Below the pieces are notes generated by a model. That model was not told the origin of the DNA, searched no databases, and saw nothing but the letters and a program-made list of their open reading frames with translations. From Robiginitomaculum sp. (GTDB lineage Bacteria; Pseudomonadota; Alphaproteobacteria; Caulobacterales; Maricaulaceae), in assembly GCA_016765255.1 (NCBI GenBank), contig JAESQI010000317.1, forward strand, positions 1 through 6,270: 6,270 nucleotides of DNA. Direction: 5' to 3'. The translations under genes and the position numbers were made by a program. Each line of letters starts with the position of its first letter. Positions within the stretch are counted from its first letter, which is position 1. Shown here piece by piece: positions 6,213-6,270 of the stretch.

Positions 6213-6217
6213 TTATA
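6212..6217 (-). promoter_or_regulatory. consensus -10 box of the ParB-domain gene
   Basis: The minus strand reads TATAAT, a perfect -10 hexamer. It would place the transcript start near 6205 and leave a leader of about 70 bases. No recognisable -35 hexamer is found at 16-18 bases; that position falls inside the right-hand 46-bp palindrome. Confidence 0.4.
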
Positions 6218-6224
6218 CCCGCCA

Positions 6225-6270
6225 TTATTCTCTTACTCTATTAAACTAGTTTAATAGAGTAAGAGAATAA
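6225..6270. repeat. 46-bp perfect palindrome ending at the window edge
   Basis: Two 23-base arms meet at 6247/6248 (central ACTAGT) with no spacer and no mismatch. The left arm starts TTATTCTCTTAC and the right arm is its exact reverse complement. Composition is AT-rich (10 G+C of 46). It is not an intrinsic terminator: there is no loop, no GC-rich stem and no T tract. The right end coincides with the last base of the window, so its true length is unknown. It may be a real hairpin-forming site or a fold-back where a contig ends. Confidence 0.9.

Overview
The window looks like chromosomal DNA from an alphaproteobacterium of moderate, roughly mid-40s % GC. The reasons are the style of the class I aspartate aminotransferase, a Dps gene preceded by an Irr/ICE-type iron-control palindrome (an alphaproteobacterial regulatory motif), and a stand-alone ParB N-terminal-domain protein. 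A marine Hyphomonadaceae/Maricaulales-like host would fit, but that is a guess. There are six protein genes and no recognisable RNA genes, CRISPR array or insertion sequence.

Left part (1-1614, minus strand): the 5' end of a dps ferritin-like gene, cut by the window edge, with a perfect 17-bp palindrome just upstream of its ribosome binding site. Upstream of it on the same strand is a complete PLP-dependent aspartate aminotransferase gene with a GTG start. A 150-bp divergent intergenic region (1615-1764) follows.

Centre (1765-5872, plus strand): a compact three-gene run. First comes a TonB/TolA-like inner-membrane protein with a very long Pro/Glu spacer and a C-terminal region I do not recognise. 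Thirty-five bases later comes a membrane-anchored glutamate-synthase-domain flavoprotein with no glutaminase domain. Its stop codon overlaps a possible start of a phytanoyl-CoA-dioxygenase-family Fe(II)/2-oxoglutarate oxygenase. The spacing suggests one operon. The joint role is unknown; the two enzymes are redox iron proteins, and the first gene is a periplasm-spanning anchor.

Right part (5873-6270): a convergent minus-strand gene for an 81-residue ParB-N-domain protein. Its leader carries a consensus -10 box, a 20-bp-period direct repeat and a short palindrome. The window ends exactly at the edge of a 46-bp perfect, loop-less palindrome. This could be a hairpin end, a regulatory palindrome or an assembly fold-back. 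Together with the unusual TonB-like protein and its operon, it is what most deserves a second look.
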